A DNA stretch of 64,000 bases from Microbacterium oxydans (GCF_000956525.1 NZ_JYIW01000026.1:806001-870000); one strand, 5' to 3'. Counted from the first letter of the stretch, positions 49,842 to 59,660 are shown. Translations and numbers: made by a program. Notes: generated by a model not told the origin, from the letters alone.

Positions 49842-50755
49842 TGTCCGCGCCCACGATTCCCGAGTCCCGTGTGCTTAACGCGACCCGGCCGCTGAATACC
49901 GGCCGAAACGGCGAACTGCGTCCCACCGCGCTCATCTTCCTCGTACTTCTTTGGCTGTCGCTCTTCGTCGCATTCGCTGTGCTCGTCACTCTGCTGATCA
50001 CGATCTTCATCACTGGACAGAACAAGCTCACCTGGAACCTGGTGACGAACTTCCCCTCCGCTGACCCCGAGGAAGCCGGAGCTCGTCCAGCCATCCTCGG
50101 ATCGGTCTGGGCGATTGGGGCCACCGCCGTAATGACCCTCCCCCTCGGCATCGCCGCTGCCGTGCACCTCGAGGAGTTCGCCGACCGGAAGCGCTGGTTC
50201 AACCGGTTCGTCGAGCTCAACGTCCAAAACCTCGCCGCTGTCCCCTCAATCGTCTACGGTCTCCTCGCTCTCGCCTTCCTGTCGATGCTCGGAGTCACCA
50301 ACAAGAACATCGTCATCGGTGGAGCATTCGCGCTGACGCTCCTCATCCTCCCGGTCATCATCATCGCCACCAGGGAGGCGTTGCGCGCCGTACCCCGGGA
50401 GATCCGCGACGGCTCGCTGGCGCTGGGAGCCACCCAATGGCAGACGACGTGGAGGCAGGTGCTTCCCGCATCGGTCCCAGGTATCGCGACCGGCTCGATC
50501 CTCGCGCTGTCCCGAGCTCTCGGCGAAGCAGCTCCACTGCTCGTCCTCGGTGCGCTCGTCTACATCACGTTCGATCCGAACGGGCTGCTCAGCGGATACA
50601 CCACGCTTCCCATCCAGATCTTCAACTGGACCGGGCGCCCGCAGGAGGGATTCCACGAGCTGGCCGGCGCCACAAGCCTCCTCCTGCTCGGCGTTCTCAT
50701 CCTGATGAACGCCCTCGCCATCTTCATCCGCAACAAGTTCCAGAAACGGTGGTAA
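49841..50755 (+). CDS. pstA: Phosphate ABC transporter permease PstA
   Basis: Inner-membrane permease of 304 aa; [20 protein letters not shown] is the EAA-like loop. The partner of PstC in the membrane channel. Separated from pstB by 4 bp. Confidence 0.95.
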   Translation: MSAPTIPESRVLNATRPLNTGRNGELRPTALIFLVLLWLSLFVAFAVLVTLLITIFITGQNKLTWNLVTNFPSADPEEAGARPAILGSVWAIGATAVMTLPLGIAAAVHLEEFADRKRWFNRFVELNVQNLAAVPSIVYGLLALAFLSMLGVTNKNIVIGGAFALTLLILPVIIIATREALRAVPREIRDGSLALGATQWQTTWRQVLPASVPGIATGSILALSRALGEAAPLLVLGALVYITFDPNGLLSGYTTLPIQIFNWTGRPQEGFHELAGATSLLLLGVLILMNALAIFIRNKFQKRW

Positions 50756-50759
50756 ACCC

Positions 50760-51635
50760 ATGAGCACCTCCACGAGCACCTCGAAGGACAGCGTCGCACC
50801 TGCGGCACACACCCACTTCCAGGCCGCAAACTCACGGCGAGTTGCCGAAACCCCCAGCGGACTCATCCGTTGCGAAGACGTCAACGTGTATTACGGCGAC
50901 TTCCGGGCCGTCACCGGCGTCAACCTCGACTTCGGACGCAACGAGATCACCGCGCTCATCGGCCCCTCCGGTTGCGGCAAATCCACGCTCCTGCGCTCCC
51001 TGAACCGCATGAACGACCTCGTCGACGGCGCACGCGTCGAAGGAAACGTCATCTTCCAAGAGGAAGACATCTACGCGAAGGGCGTCGACCCCATCGAGGT
51101 CCGACGACGCATCGGGATGGTCTTCCAGAAGCCGAACCCGTTCCCGAAGTCGATCTACGACAACATCGCCTATGGCCCTCGCGTCACAGGGATGAAGGTC
51201 GACAACATGGATGACCTCGTCGAGGAGGCGCTGACACGCTCAGCACTCTGGGGCGAAGTGAAAGACAAGCTGAAGCAGTCGGCGTTCGGACTCTCCGGTG
51301 GACAGCAGCAGCGTCTGTGCATCGCGCGCACTATCGCGGTGCAGCCCGACGTGATTCTCATGGACGAGCCGTGCTCGGCTCTCGACCCCATCGCCACCTC
51401 GCGGATCGAAGACCTCATGCACGAGCTGCGCCAGGACTACACAATCATCATCGTCACCCACAACATGCAGCAGGCGGCTCGAGTCGCTGACCGCACCGCG
51501 TTCTTCACCGCTCTGGCCGACGAGACCACCGGAGATCGCACCGGAGTCCTGGTGGAATACGACCTCACCAAGAACATCTTCGAGCAGCCGCAGGACCAGC
51601 GCACGGAGGACTACATCAGCGGACGATTCGGATGA
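50760..51635 (+). CDS. pstB: Phosphate ABC transporter ATP-binding protein PstB
   Basis: ATPase of 291 aa. Walker [10 protein letters not shown], signature LSGGQQQR, Walker [14 protein letters not shown] and the switch His in IIVTHNMQQ are present. The first ~35 residues are a Ser/Thr-rich extension not found in most PstB proteins. Overlaps the downstream regulator gene by 4 bp. Confidence 0.96.
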   Translation: MSTSTSTSKDSVAPAAHTHFQAANSRRVAETPSGLIRCEDVNVYYGDFRAVTGVNLDFGRNEITALIGPSGCGKSTLLRSLNRMNDLVDGARVEGNVIFQEEDIYAKGVDPIEVRRRIGMVFQKPNPFPKSIYDNIAYGPRVTGMKVDNMDDLVEEALTRSALWGEVKDKLKQSAFGLSGGQQQRLCIARTIAVQPDVILMDEPCSALDPIATSRIEDLMHELRQDYTIIIVTHNMQQAARVADRTAFFTALADETTGDRTGVLVEYDLTKNIFEQPQDQRTEDYISGRFG

Positions 51636-52318
51636 CCTCCCTGTCTAGTGCTGATCCGCGGTTCGTTCTGCACGGGCGCAGTTCGGAGATCCTTCGTGGG
51701 AGCTTCGCTGAGTTCAGACATGCAGGCGTCCCGATAGCGGTGCACGCTGAGATCGTCGATGCGCTGGCAGACTTGGCCCACGACTACGAGGCGTCGCTAG
51801 TCCTCGCCGGCGGGGAGTCGGTTGAGCGGCTGGCGGCCATCGTGCAGATCGCCGAGCCGGTGTGCGGAGGGCCGATCTTCTTCGGGGTGAGCGAAGACAC
51901 GGAGACGTCGATGATTGAAGCCGCGATGCGGGCAGGAATGCGTGGCACCATCCGCCTCCCCATCACCCCCGACCGATTGCGTGAATTGGCCCGCTTGCAC
52001 CCACGGACAGGCCCGCTGGACCGCACCCTCCGATTCGGGGAACTGACCCTCGACATCACGCACCGCAGCCTCCGTTGGCAGAAGCATGCGCTGTTGCTTC
52101 CCCCGCGCGAATTCGAACTCCTGCATCAGATCATGCGCGCGTACCCGGAGAGCGTGAGCATTGACACACTCGCCCTTGCGTTCGGCTCTGACCTGGAGGA
52201 TCCGCACGCTTCTGTTCGCGTCGCCATGACAAAACTGCGGGCCCGGTTGGCGACTTTCGCCCCCGCACAAGCCCTCATCGAGACGGTGCGAGTGGCCGGC
52301 TACCGGCTCGCGTCCTGA
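51632..52318 (+). CDS. Atypical response regulator with OmpR/PhoB-type winged helix
   Basis: Protein of 228 aa. The C-terminal ~95 residues are a winged-helix DNA-binding domain ([20 protein letters not shown], then [13 protein letters not shown]). The N-terminal ~125 residues resemble a receiver fold ([37 protein letters not shown]) but the strand that should end in the phospho-Asp reads LVLAGG and the switch Lys is Pro/Ile. It is therefore probably not phosphorylated. Co-translated with pstB, so a role in phosphate or arsenic regulation is inferred. No kinase gene is nearby. Confidence 0.75.
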   Translation: MTSLSSADPRFVLHGRSSEILRGSFAEFRHAGVPIAVHAEIVDALADLAHDYEASLVLAGGESVERLAAIVQIAEPVCGGPIFFGVSEDTETSMIEAAMRAGMRGTIRLPITPDRLRELARLHPRTGPLDRTLRFGELTLDITHRSLRWQKHALLLPPREFELLHQIMRAYPESVSIDTLALAFGSDLEDPHASVRVAMTKLRARLATFAPAQALIETVRVAGYRLAS

Positions 52319-53256
52319 GGCTCCACTTTGAGCTCGACCAGGAGCTGAAGCACCCGGGCGCGAATGTCGTCTCGAACGCCACGAAGACCGTCGTCATCGA
52401 GTTCCAACGGATCTGGTAGATCCCACTCCATGTAACGGCGCCCGGGGAAGACGGGGCACGCATCCCCACACCCCATCGTGATGACGTAGTCGGCGGCACG
52501 CACCACTTCGTCGGTCAGCGGTTTCGGGAACTCGCCCCAGAGCTCCACGCCCACTTCTTCGAGTGCCGCGGCAACACGAGGGTGTGCGCCCTCCGCCGGT
52601 GAGGATCCAGCCGTGCGCACGTGCACACGGCCGCCAGACAGGTGGCGGAGTAGGGCTCCAGCCATCTGCGACCTCCCCGCATTCTGCACGCACACAAACA
52701 GGACCTCAGGAGTATCACGCAGAACCAAACCCTGACTCGTTGCCAGCGCATCCAGGCGGTCGGCCGCGTACCGGGCGGTCATAGTCAACAGGTGCTCGCG
52801 CACTCGCGTCCGCTGGCTCAGGAGGAGGTAACTCTGAGCGACATAACCCGCCACTGTCTCGCGGCTGAACGTCGAGCTGAATCGGTACGAGAGGTCGTCA
52901 ACGATGGTGGACACAGCGCGCGGCAGAGCCGTGACGGAAGCCTCGGGGGTCGTCGGCTCAATCGACTCACTCGCCAGCAATCTCCCGAACCGGACCCAGG
53001 CATCGGCTGTCGGCACCCAGACATCGCCATCGCTACGGATGAGATCAACGAGCTCCAGCGAGTGAACCGCCTGCTCTACGACCGATAGATCGGCGTTCAG
53101 GACAGCCGCGATCTCCGGGGCTTTGATCCCGGAGGCAAGGGCACTGAGAACGCGGAGCGTATCGGGGTTGCCGAGGACTGACACTTGACCGGCCCGTTCC
53201 CGGGCAGCCTGCTCCCCGAGGGGGCTCCCCACTCGGTGCGGCGACCCCTCATTCAT
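52300..53256 (-). CDS. Second ArsR-like/arsenate reductase fusion
   Basis: Fusion of 318 aa. The N-terminal ~90 residues look like a winged helix (GNPDTLRVLSALASGIKAPE) but without the Cys pair of true ArsR arsenic sites. A helical linker follows (VDDLSYRFSSTFSRETVAGY), then an ArsC domain from ~190 with P-loop CVQNAGRSQMA and GCGDACPVFPGRRYMEW. The 3' end overlaps the convergent regulator by 19 bp. It is preceded by and coupled to an arsR-like gene (GTGA/ATGA-type overlap of 4 bp). Confidence 0.85.
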   Translation of the reverse strand: MNEGSPHRVGSPLGEQAARERAGQVSVLGNPDTLRVLSALASGIKAPEIAAVLNADLSVVEQAVHSLELVDLIRSDGDVWVPTADAWVRFGRLLASESIEPTTPEASVTALPRAVSTIVDDLSYRFSSTFSRETVAGYVAQSYLLLSQRTRVREHLLTMTARYAADRLDALATSQGLVLRDTPEVLFVCVQNAGRSQMAGALLRHLSGGRVHVRTAGSSPAEGAHPRVAAALEEVGVELWGEFPKPLTDEVVRAADYVITMGCGDACPVFPGRRYMEWDLPDPLELDDDGLRGVRDDIRARVLQLLVELKVEPQDASR

Positions 53257-53570
53257 CGGAGGAAGTCCTCGACGGCGCTACGGCGCGTCGGGTGCACGGA
53301 GAGCCAGCCGAGCTTGCCGTCCTGCTCGCGTGCCAGGAACCCGTCGTCCAACAGAATGCGGACGTGATGGGTCACTGTCGGCTGACGCAACCCCAACGCC
53401 TCCGCTAGTTGGCCCACGGTCGCCCGCTCGTCAGCCGATCCCAGAATGATGCTCAAGATCTGCAACCGCGTCGGATCGGCGACCGCCCTCAACGTCCGGG
53501 CCAGTTCTTCGGCAGCACCACGATTGAGCGCCCCTCCAACCGGAGGCTTAGATGCGCGCTGAGTCGACAC
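53253..53570 (-). CDS. ArsR-family regulator without the arsenic Cys motif
   Basis: Winged-helix protein of 105 aa: ADPTRLQILSIILG, then LRQPTVTHHVRILLDDGFLAREQDGKLGW. The position of the usual CxC pair reads ERATVGQL, so arsenite sensing by that site is excluded. It may respond to another signal or use a different metal site. Co-translated with the fusion protein downstream. Confidence 0.85.
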   Translation of the reverse strand: MSTQRASKPPVGGALNRGAAEELARTLRAVADPTRLQILSIILGSADERATVGQLAEALGLRQPTVTHHVRILLDDGFLAREQDGKLGWLSVHPTRRSAVEDFLR

Positions 53571-54059
53571 CGTTTCAGTCTACGTAACCAGGACCGTCAG
53601 CCCCCGAGATTGCGTAGATTCTGCGGAACCGCGTGAAGGCACAGCACAACTCTGAAGATCGAACGCCCGGTCAGGCTGGAGGCCCCCGCCTCAAACAGAT
53701 TCACGAGGCAGCGGACCGTGGCCACTGACGGTGGTCGGCAGAGCGGTCTCACTCCATCCAATCAGGTGCAACTCCGCCGGCATGGTCTTGTCTCCTCGGC
53801 CCGCGAATGAATCATTACCGAATCGGTGCGGGGCCCGGGCCGGATCTCATCGCCCTGTCTTGGAGCAACTTCGACTGTTCTTACTGCGGCCTGCATCTGA
53901 TCGGTCCCTTCGAGCACGTCAGAAACAGCGTGGATGCCCGCGGCCAGCTCGACGACCTCCTACGTGAGGCTCGGCATGCTGCACGGGCCTGGAGCATGCC
54001 GACGACCGTGACCGATACGCGTCGTACTGACGAGCATCACGCTCGGCTAGTCTCCAACC
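53571..54059. other. Stretch without a convincing gene
   Basis: 489 bp between the arsR-like gene and the HIRAN gene. A plus-strand frame opens at 53807 (YRIGAGPGPDLIALSW, with SYCGLH) but it runs on into the HIRAN gene in another frame and loses its coding character, so it may be the 5' remnant of a decayed gene. No RNA or strong hairpin was noticed. Confidence 0.5.
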
Positions 54060-54668
54060 ATGGGTCTACTCGACTGGATCGGGCGGCGACGACCACCGGC
54101 GGTGAGCCCGGGCCGCGCCGGAACCCCCGTCAAGCCGGTTCTCGCGTCGCGGCGCGAGACCGCGTCGGGAATCACGGTCTCTGCCTATACGGCCGGAGGG
54201 CCTCCCGACGGCTACGTCTCGCCGTATCTATCAGCGGATGAGGCCGAGGAGCTCGTGCACCTGGACGACCGAGGTTTGCCCAACCTTCACGTGGTGGAGT
54301 TCCGAGGCGAATGGTGGCTGGCGGAGACGTCAACCGGGCGGCTAGTGAACGCTGGGTCCCGGGTGCTGAGACGTATGGGGATCTGGAGCGTGCGCGTCCG
54401 TGGTGACGAGCACGCACCTGGCACCCTTCGTATCGGCCCGGCACGCCTGGTTCGAGAGCCGGATAACGAGTTCGACGCGAACGCGGTCGCGATCTATCAA
54501 GATGGGATTCGTTGTGGGTACTGGAACAAGGGCGCTGCCCGCTCGTTGGCGAAGATCCTCGACAACGGCCAGGAGATGTCGACGTATGCCATCTCCGCCC
54601 GTCCCCCGAAAGTGATTGCGGCGGAGCAGCGGGTTCTCACGCACCTCGTGGGGAGATTGCGACCATAG
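54060..54668 (+). CDS. Stand-alone HIRAN-domain-like protein
   Basis: Protein of 202 aa. The C-terminal ~95 residues fit a HIRAN domain: IGPARLVREPDNEFDANAVA, then IRCGYWNKGAARSLAKIL. HIRAN domains bind single-stranded 3' ends in helicases such as HLTF and occur alone near bacterial defence genes. The N-terminal half (YLSADEAEELVHLDDRGLP) is not recognised. It sits between the arsenic island and the GIY-YIG/Hachiman segment. Confidence 0.7.
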   Translation: MGLLDWIGRRRPPAVSPGRAGTPVKPVLASRRETASGITVSAYTAGGPPDGYVSPYLSADEAEELVHLDDRGLPNLHVVEFRGEWWLAETSTGRLVNAGSRVLRRMGIWSVRVRGDEHAPGTLRIGPARLVREPDNEFDANAVAIYQDGIRCGYWNKGAARSLAKILDNGQEMSTYAISARPPKVIAAEQRVLTHLVGRLRP

Positions 54669-54706
54669 GCACTCGCCGGTGGTCTGGGAGAACTATTCAT
54701 CTCGGG

Positions 54707-54796
54707 ATTGCACTGCGTCAGCTCATCGAGGCCGGCCTTGCTACCCGCGAGCAGCGGGGCCGCTGGGCCAACTTCCGCGTCGTTCCCGGCGGTTGA
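54707..54796 (+). pseudogene. Remnant of an ArsR-family regulator C-terminus
   Basis: A frame ending at 54796 encodes LRQLIEAGLATREQRGRWAN and then FRVVPGG, matching the recognition-helix end and wing of ArsR-type repressors (compare REQRGKWAYFAL in the arsR here). No start or N-terminal part precedes it, so it is a decayed fragment, 40 bp after the HIRAN gene. Confidence 0.65.
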
Positions 54797-54840
54797 CTCC
54801 GGAGATACGGCATAGCCCTCGCCCTGGCGGTCGCGGGCGA

Positions 54841-56358
54841 CTAGTTGCCCTGCAGCGCACGGGTCGCCATGTACTCCTCCGCGGCGGGCTCCAGCTTGAA
54901 GTCGAGCAGCTCGACGGAGTGCGCCTTCAACACCTCGCGCACCTCAGTTGGTGTGGTGCGGAAGTACTCGCGGCGCAAGTTGATCTGATTGATGCGTCGG
55001 TCCGCGAAGTGCTGGTGCAGCATCGCTTCGATGCTGACCGCATCATCAGCGAAGAACAGCGCGTGAACGTCGAACCGGAAGGGCACGGACGCATCGCCGA
55101 GTTCGTTGACGCGGTCCATCGGTTCGAGACGCCGGGTGAGGCCGATCTTCACAACGTCGGGCCCGAACGAGCCGACGTTGCTGATGACGTACACGTAGCC
55201 GGCGCGGATGTTGGCTGCACGGTAGTCGACGTTCTCGATGGCGTGTTCGACATCGGCGAGGCGCGCTCGCATGCGCTCCGCACCTTCGAGGTCACCGTTG
55301 GCTTCTAGGGCGGCGATGGTGTTCGCGTAGTGCCCGCGTTCCTTCTCGAGGCGCGCCTTCTCTGCGGCGAGTTCCTTCTCCGCCTTGCGCTGCTCCCGAA
55401 GCTCTTCGCGGTGCGCGCGGTCTGCTTCTTTCTCCTCTTGAACGGCACGGAGATGCCGGTTGGCGAGTTCAAGCTCGCGGAGACGAAGCTGGTGGAAGTA
55501 CGACGTGATGCTCAGGTCGATCATCGTGCCGAGACGAGCGATCTGCTCCTGCGCCGTGGTGAGGCGCTTCTGAGCGGTGGCCAGGTTCCCGGCGCGGACC
55601 GCCTTGACGCAGTTCTCTGCTTCGGCGTTGTAGGAGCGGAGCATGAGCTTCGACATGTCTCGAACGAACTTGGCACCCTTGGCCGTGCTGTTGTTGAAGG
55701 TGAAGTTGCTCGTCGCCTGCGTGGCCCGGCCGGCGCGGACGGCGGTCTTGATATCTGCGCGCAGTGCTTCGAGCTGCGTGGCGAGAGCGACCGAGTCCTC
55801 GGCGGGATGCTCGTAGTCGTAGAGACCGAGCTCCTGGACCTCGACGGCTCCGCGCAGGTCCAGGAGCGAGGCTTGCGTAGACGCGATGTCCGCCTGACGG
55901 GATGCGAGCTCCGCCGAGGCGGCTGCGACCTGTCCGCGAACGCCATCGACTTCCTGGTTGAGGTGGCGCTTCAGCTCGTCGAGGGCGGCGACCTCCTGCA
56001 GCCCGTACTGGTCGATGAGGCCTTGGAGTCGCGCGACCTCGGAGCGCAGCTTCTCAGCGTGCTTGCGTGCGCCGACCAGTGGGATGTTCTCGAGGACCAA
56101 CGCGTTCTGTCCTCCAGCCGCCGGAGCAACCGTGTCAGATACCTGCTCAACGACGGGAGCGTGCTCCACCGGGGTCAAAGTGCCCGCCGACGGTGAAGCG
56201 ATTGCGCGAGCTTCTGCGCGACTGCGGGCCAACGGGGCGATGGTCTGCGCACCGCCGGCGAAGACGTGCTCCGTCCATACCGCACCGTCCCAGTACCTCT
56301 GCTCGAACTGCCCAGAGGGATCCGGATGCCATCCGGCCTGTACCGTCTTGCTAGTCAT
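54841..56358 (-). CDS. DUF2510-DUF4041-GIY-YIG (T5orf172/MUG113) protein
   Basis: Protein of 505 aa in three parts. Residues ~5-35 are a DUF2510 membrane-tether-like motif (AGWHPDPSGQFEQRYWDGAV). Residues ~100-380 are a DUF4041-type region ending in a long coiled coil (HREELREQRKAEKELAAEKA). Residues ~395-480 form a GIY-YIG nuclease-like domain (AGYVYVISNVGSFGPDVVKI, GLTRRLEPMDRVNELGDA, and EAMLHQHF). DUF4041 with T5orf172 is common in phages and defence loci. It is divergent from hamA. A nuclease role is inferred from the fold. Confidence 0.78.
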   Translation of the reverse strand: MTSKTVQAGWHPDPSGQFEQRYWDGAVWTEHVFAGGAQTIAPLARSRAEARAIASPSAGTLTPVEHAPVVEQVSDTVAPAAGGQNALVLENIPLVGARKHAEKLRSEVARLQGLIDQYGLQEVAALDELKRHLNQEVDGVRGQVAAASAELASRQADIASTQASLLDLRGAVEVQELGLYDYEHPAEDSVALATQLEALRADIKTAVRAGRATQATSNFTFNNSTAKGAKFVRDMSKLMLRSYNAEAENCVKAVRAGNLATAQKRLTTAQEQIARLGTMIDLSITSYFHQLRLRELELANRHLRAVQEEKEADRAHREELREQRKAEKELAAEKARLEKERGHYANTIAALEANGDLEGAERMRARLADVEHAIENVDYRAANIRAGYVYVISNVGSFGPDVVKIGLTRRLEPMDRVNELGDASVPFRFDVHALFFADDAVSIEAMLHQHFADRRINQINLRREYFRTTPTEVREVLKAHSVELLDFKLEPAAEEYMATRALQGN

Positions 56359-56463
56359 TTGCTCAAGCTAGCGCACAGATCACGCTGGCCCGAGACTCGC
56401 TGCTCCCGTGCCCAGCGACCTTCTGCACATTGGAGGCTCGGGACATGGACGACGCGTACAGAC

Positions 56464-56477
56464 ATATTCCGGAATAT
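56464..56477. promoter_or_regulatory. Perfect palindrome before hamA
   Basis: ATATTCCGGAATAT, 14 bp, AT-rich against the local background, 77 bp upstream of the hamA start and 106 bp from the divergent GIY-YIG start. Candidate operator for the defence genes. Confidence 0.45.
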
Positions 56478-56553
56478 AACGAATCCGCGTCGTTCGGGCC
56501 GGTCGGACTCCTTTGATGCCCTCAGTTCTATGCGCGCCGATAGATTCAGCCCG

Positions 56554-57432
56554 ATGGGGACTCAGAACTCGTGCACTTGCGGACCGGCCGACGGCGACAT
56601 CCCTGAACCGTTCTTGAAGGTCATTCACGACGTCGAAGACCCCACGCCGAGAATGATTGGTCTCCACGCAGGATTTGAGTTGAGCACCTGGCGTGCGAGT
56701 GCGCTGGCTAATCACATCATGGACTGGGTTCTGGACTTCGCACTTCGGCCGGAGGAACGCGAGTATCTTGCTCCTGGCCGAGCCCGCGCAACGATGAAGC
56801 GTGCGATCAGGGCCACCTTCGGAAACGGCAACGACCGTGGGCTGCCCGGCGAGATCCTCCTTCATGCGATCTGTCGGCAGCTGTACGGCAGCAGCACCGT
56901 TCTCAACAAGATCTACTTCAAGACAGCCGACAACGACACGTATAAGGGCTTCGACAGCGTCCATTGCGTCCACACGGTCGACGGCAACCTCGAGCTGTGG
57001 CTCGGCGAGGCCAAGTTCTACCGGAGCGCCAAGAGAGCCATCGACCGGGTGATCGCCGACTTCGATACCCATCTCGAGGCGGACTACCTGCACACTGAGT
57101 TCGCTATCGTCTCGCAGAAGATCTCGGCCTCCCATCCTCACGCCGAAGACCTGCGCAAGCTCATGCATCCAAACACCTCTCTCGACGAGGTGTTTGACAG
57201 GCTGGTTATCCCCGTGTTCATCACGTATGACAGCAAGGTCACCAATGCACACTCGAAGGACTGCCCTGAGTTCTTCGATGAGATCAGAGATGAACTCGAC
57301 GCCCTCCATGACAAGGTCACTTCAGCGTTCGGGGACGATCTTCCGGTCAGCGTGCGCGTCTTCTTTCTACCGCTCGCCGACAAGGCCGGGCTCCTGCAAG
57401 CTCTGGAGAAGGAACTCGCGCCATGGAAATGA
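56554..57432 (+). CDS. hamA: Hachiman defence nuclease HamA (DUF1837)
   Basis: Protein of 292 aa matching HamA of the Hachiman anti-phage system. DUF1837 blocks are GEILLHAICRQLYGSSTVLN, KIYFKTADNDTYKGFDSVH and LWLGEAKFYRS, the last two giving the D/E-x-K residues of a restriction-enzyme-like nuclease. In studied systems HamA is held by HamB and released to cut DNA after infection. ATG 56554 (MGTQNS) is used; ATG 56530 is also in frame. Overlaps hamB by 10 bp. Confidence 0.85.
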   Translation: MGTQNSCTCGPADGDIPEPFLKVIHDVEDPTPRMIGLHAGFELSTWRASALANHIMDWVLDFALRPEEREYLAPGRARATMKRAIRATFGNGNDRGLPGEILLHAICRQLYGSSTVLNKIYFKTADNDTYKGFDSVHCVHTVDGNLELWLGEAKFYRSAKRAIDRVIADFDTHLEADYLHTEFAIVSQKISASHPHAEDLRKLMHPNTSLDEVFDRLVIPVFITYDSKVTNAHSKDCPEFFDEIRDELDALHDKVTSAFGDDLPVSVRVFFLPLADKAGLLQALEKELAPWK

Positions 57433-59537
57433 CCTTCAGGCAGGCTCGCACACTGCTGAAGAAAGGTCTCCTCTCGGACGATAACGCCTTCGAGGTACTC
57501 GGCGCTCTTGGCAGAGAGACGAGCTTTGGTAATCGGGACGCTGCACGCGACGCGATCTTCTGGGCTCTGGGTCAGAGGACGGCGATTCCGGGGGGTCTCT
57601 CACCTCTCATGGAGTCTCTGCTTCGCGAGCACGGCTTGTTCCCCTATGTCCAGGATGTCCTCGACATGCCTCTCGGCGACCGTCTTGCCTACGCGGCTCA
57701 TCGTCCAGATGCTGATATGGGGCGAGATCTCGTGTTCCACGCGGAGCAGGCGAAGGTCTACGAGCACCTGCGCGCGGGCGAGAACGTCGTGCTCTCGGCA
57801 CCGACGTCATTCGGTAAGAGCCTCATCATCGACGCCTACCTCGCTGAGAAGTCGTTCACCAACGCTGTCATCATCGTTCCGACTCTCGCCCTCATGGATG
57901 AGTGCCGACGGCGCCTCACTCGACTCCCCGGAGACTTCAAGGTCATCACTCACGGCTCGCAGAAGCTCGGCGAACGGAACTTGTTCGTCATGACGCAGGA
58001 GCGATTCATCGAGCTCGATGCGCTGCCACAAATCGAGTTCTTTGTCGTCGACGAGTTTTACAAGCTCGATCCTTCTCATGGAGATGTCGAACGTTCCGCT
58101 GTCCTCAACATCGCCCTCGATACACTCCTCGGCACTGGCGCGCAGTTCTACTTGCTCGGGCCAAGTGTCGCGAGCATCAGCAAGCTCGCTGAAGCCCGGC
58201 TAGACACGACGTTCGTGCATCACACGGACTTCACCACCGTGGCCACCGACGTTCGCCGCATCGAAACGGAAGACCTGACGGAAGCGGTGCCGGAGATCTG
58301 CCAAGAGCTCGACGGCGGCACCCTAATCTTCTGCCGTAGCCCGAAGAGAACCCGCGAGGTCGCCGAGTGGTTGCTCGCGCGCGGGGTCGGCGGCGGGCAT
58401 AACCTAGAAACGGCAGCAGACTGGATCGGCGAAGCGTTCCACGAAGAATGGACCCTCGCCAAGGCTCTGAGACAAGGCATCGGGATCCATCACGGAAAAC
58501 TCCCTCGTGCGCTGGGGCATCACATGGTGCGGCTATTCGAGGAGGGGCGACTTCCCTACCTCATCGTGACCAGTACGCTCATCGAAGGCGTGAACACCTC
58601 AGCCCGCAACATTGTCATCGTTGATCCGACCGTTTCGACGTCAAAGTACGACAGGTTCACCTTCAATAACATCAGCGGCCGGTCAGGTCGAATGTCCAAG
58701 CACTTCGTTGGCAGAGTAATCGTGTTCAACGAGCCGCCAGCCGACGACGGCACGGCTGTAGACATCCCAGCCCTGAGCCAGTCCACTCGACTGGACGACG
58801 CCGTCCTTCTCCAGCTCTCGGAGTCGAGCCTCTCCGACGGCGCGCTGGAACGGCTCCGCGAGATCGAACGCACCTCTGCTGTGAGCCTGTCCACCCTAAG
58901 ACGCAACAAGGGCGTTCCAGTGGCAAAGCAGATGGAGGTGGGCGCCGCGCTGCGCGACAACCGGCAGCGGTGGCAACCCGCGCTGTCATGGCGAACTGGC
59001 GTCCCAGGCGTAGAAGAGGTGAAACGCATGGGGGACGTCCTCGTCCAGCTCACAGGTACCGGTAACGTCGTAAGGAGCGGGAAGCAGCTCAGCGCCAGGA
59101 TCAACATGCTCCGCCACCAGGGAGGAGACGTCGCGGCGCTCGCGCGGCAAGAGATGGAGCGGAACGGCAAGTCAGCCGACGAGGCCATCGAAGACACGCT
59201 CGACTTCGCCCGGAACTGGATGCAGTTCAAGATCCCTCGTGCCTTGATGACCGCGACCTCACTCGGACAGGACGTTTGGGGGCCTGCCACGAAGGTGTCG
59301 AACCCGCTCGCATTCGTGGCGCAGCTCGAAAACATGTTCATGCCGCCCTTCGTCGTGATGCTCGAGGAGTATGGCTTGCCCACCTCCACAACGATGAAGA
59401 TCAAGGATCAATTGGGGCTCGACTCGGCCGAGAGCCTCGACGAGGTCTTGGATCGTCTGCGCGAGGTACGACAGGTGCCACGAACCATGGGGCCATTCGA
59501 GCGCGAGATGATCGTCGACACCATCCGTACGATCTGA
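57423..59537 (+). CDS. hamB: Hachiman defence helicase HamB
   Basis: Superfamily 2 DExH-type helicase of 704 aa. Motif I APTSFGKS (~residue 124), motif II VVDEFYKL (~200), motif V TSTLIEGVNTSARNIV and motif VI ISGRSGRM are all present, so an active ATPase is expected. The C-terminal ~200 residues after the helicase core are helical and not recognised. With HamA it forms the two-gene Hachiman unit. Start ATG 57423 has GAAGGAAC before it. Confidence 0.87.
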   Translation: MEMTFRQARTLLKKGLLSDDNAFEVLGALGRETSFGNRDAARDAIFWALGQRTAIPGGLSPLMESLLREHGLFPYVQDVLDMPLGDRLAYAAHRPDADMGRDLVFHAEQAKVYEHLRAGENVVLSAPTSFGKSLIIDAYLAEKSFTNAVIIVPTLALMDECRRRLTRLPGDFKVITHGSQKLGERNLFVMTQERFIELDALPQIEFFVVDEFYKLDPSHGDVERSAVLNIALDTLLGTGAQFYLLGPSVASISKLAEARLDTTFVHHTDFTTVATDVRRIETEDLTEAVPEICQELDGGTLIFCRSPKRTREVAEWLLARGVGGGHNLETAADWIGEAFHEEWTLAKALRQGIGIHHGKLPRALGHHMVRLFEEGRLPYLIVTSTLIEGVNTSARNIVIVDPTVSTSKYDRFTFNNISGRSGRMSKHFVGRVIVFNEPPADDGTAVDIPALSQSTRLDDAVLLQLSESSLSDGALERLREIERTSAVSLSTLRRNKGVPVAKQMEVGAALRDNRQRWQPALSWRTGVPGVEEVKRMGDVLVQLTGTGNVVRSGKQLSARINMLRHQGGDVAALARQEMERNGKSADEAIEDTLDFARNWMQFKIPRALMTATSLGQDVWGPATKVSNPLAFVAQLENMFMPPFVVMLEEYGLPTSTTMKIKDQLGLDSAESLDEVLDRLREVRQVPRTMGPFEREMIVDTIRTI

Positions 59538-59660
59538 CTCGGCTCGGAGCATCCTCAAGACCGCTTCGTTCCCTCCGAGGTTTGAGGGTTACCAAGAGTC
59601 CTGGCATACGCTGACCCGGCGTCTCTCTTCCTGCAAGGTGGGGTCGGCCCTCGTCGTTCC

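Noticed and set aside
53807..54241. Plus-strand frame before the HIRAN gene
   Set aside because: Overlaps the HIRAN gene by 182 bp in another frame and loses coding character there; no ribosome site. At best a decayed remnant.
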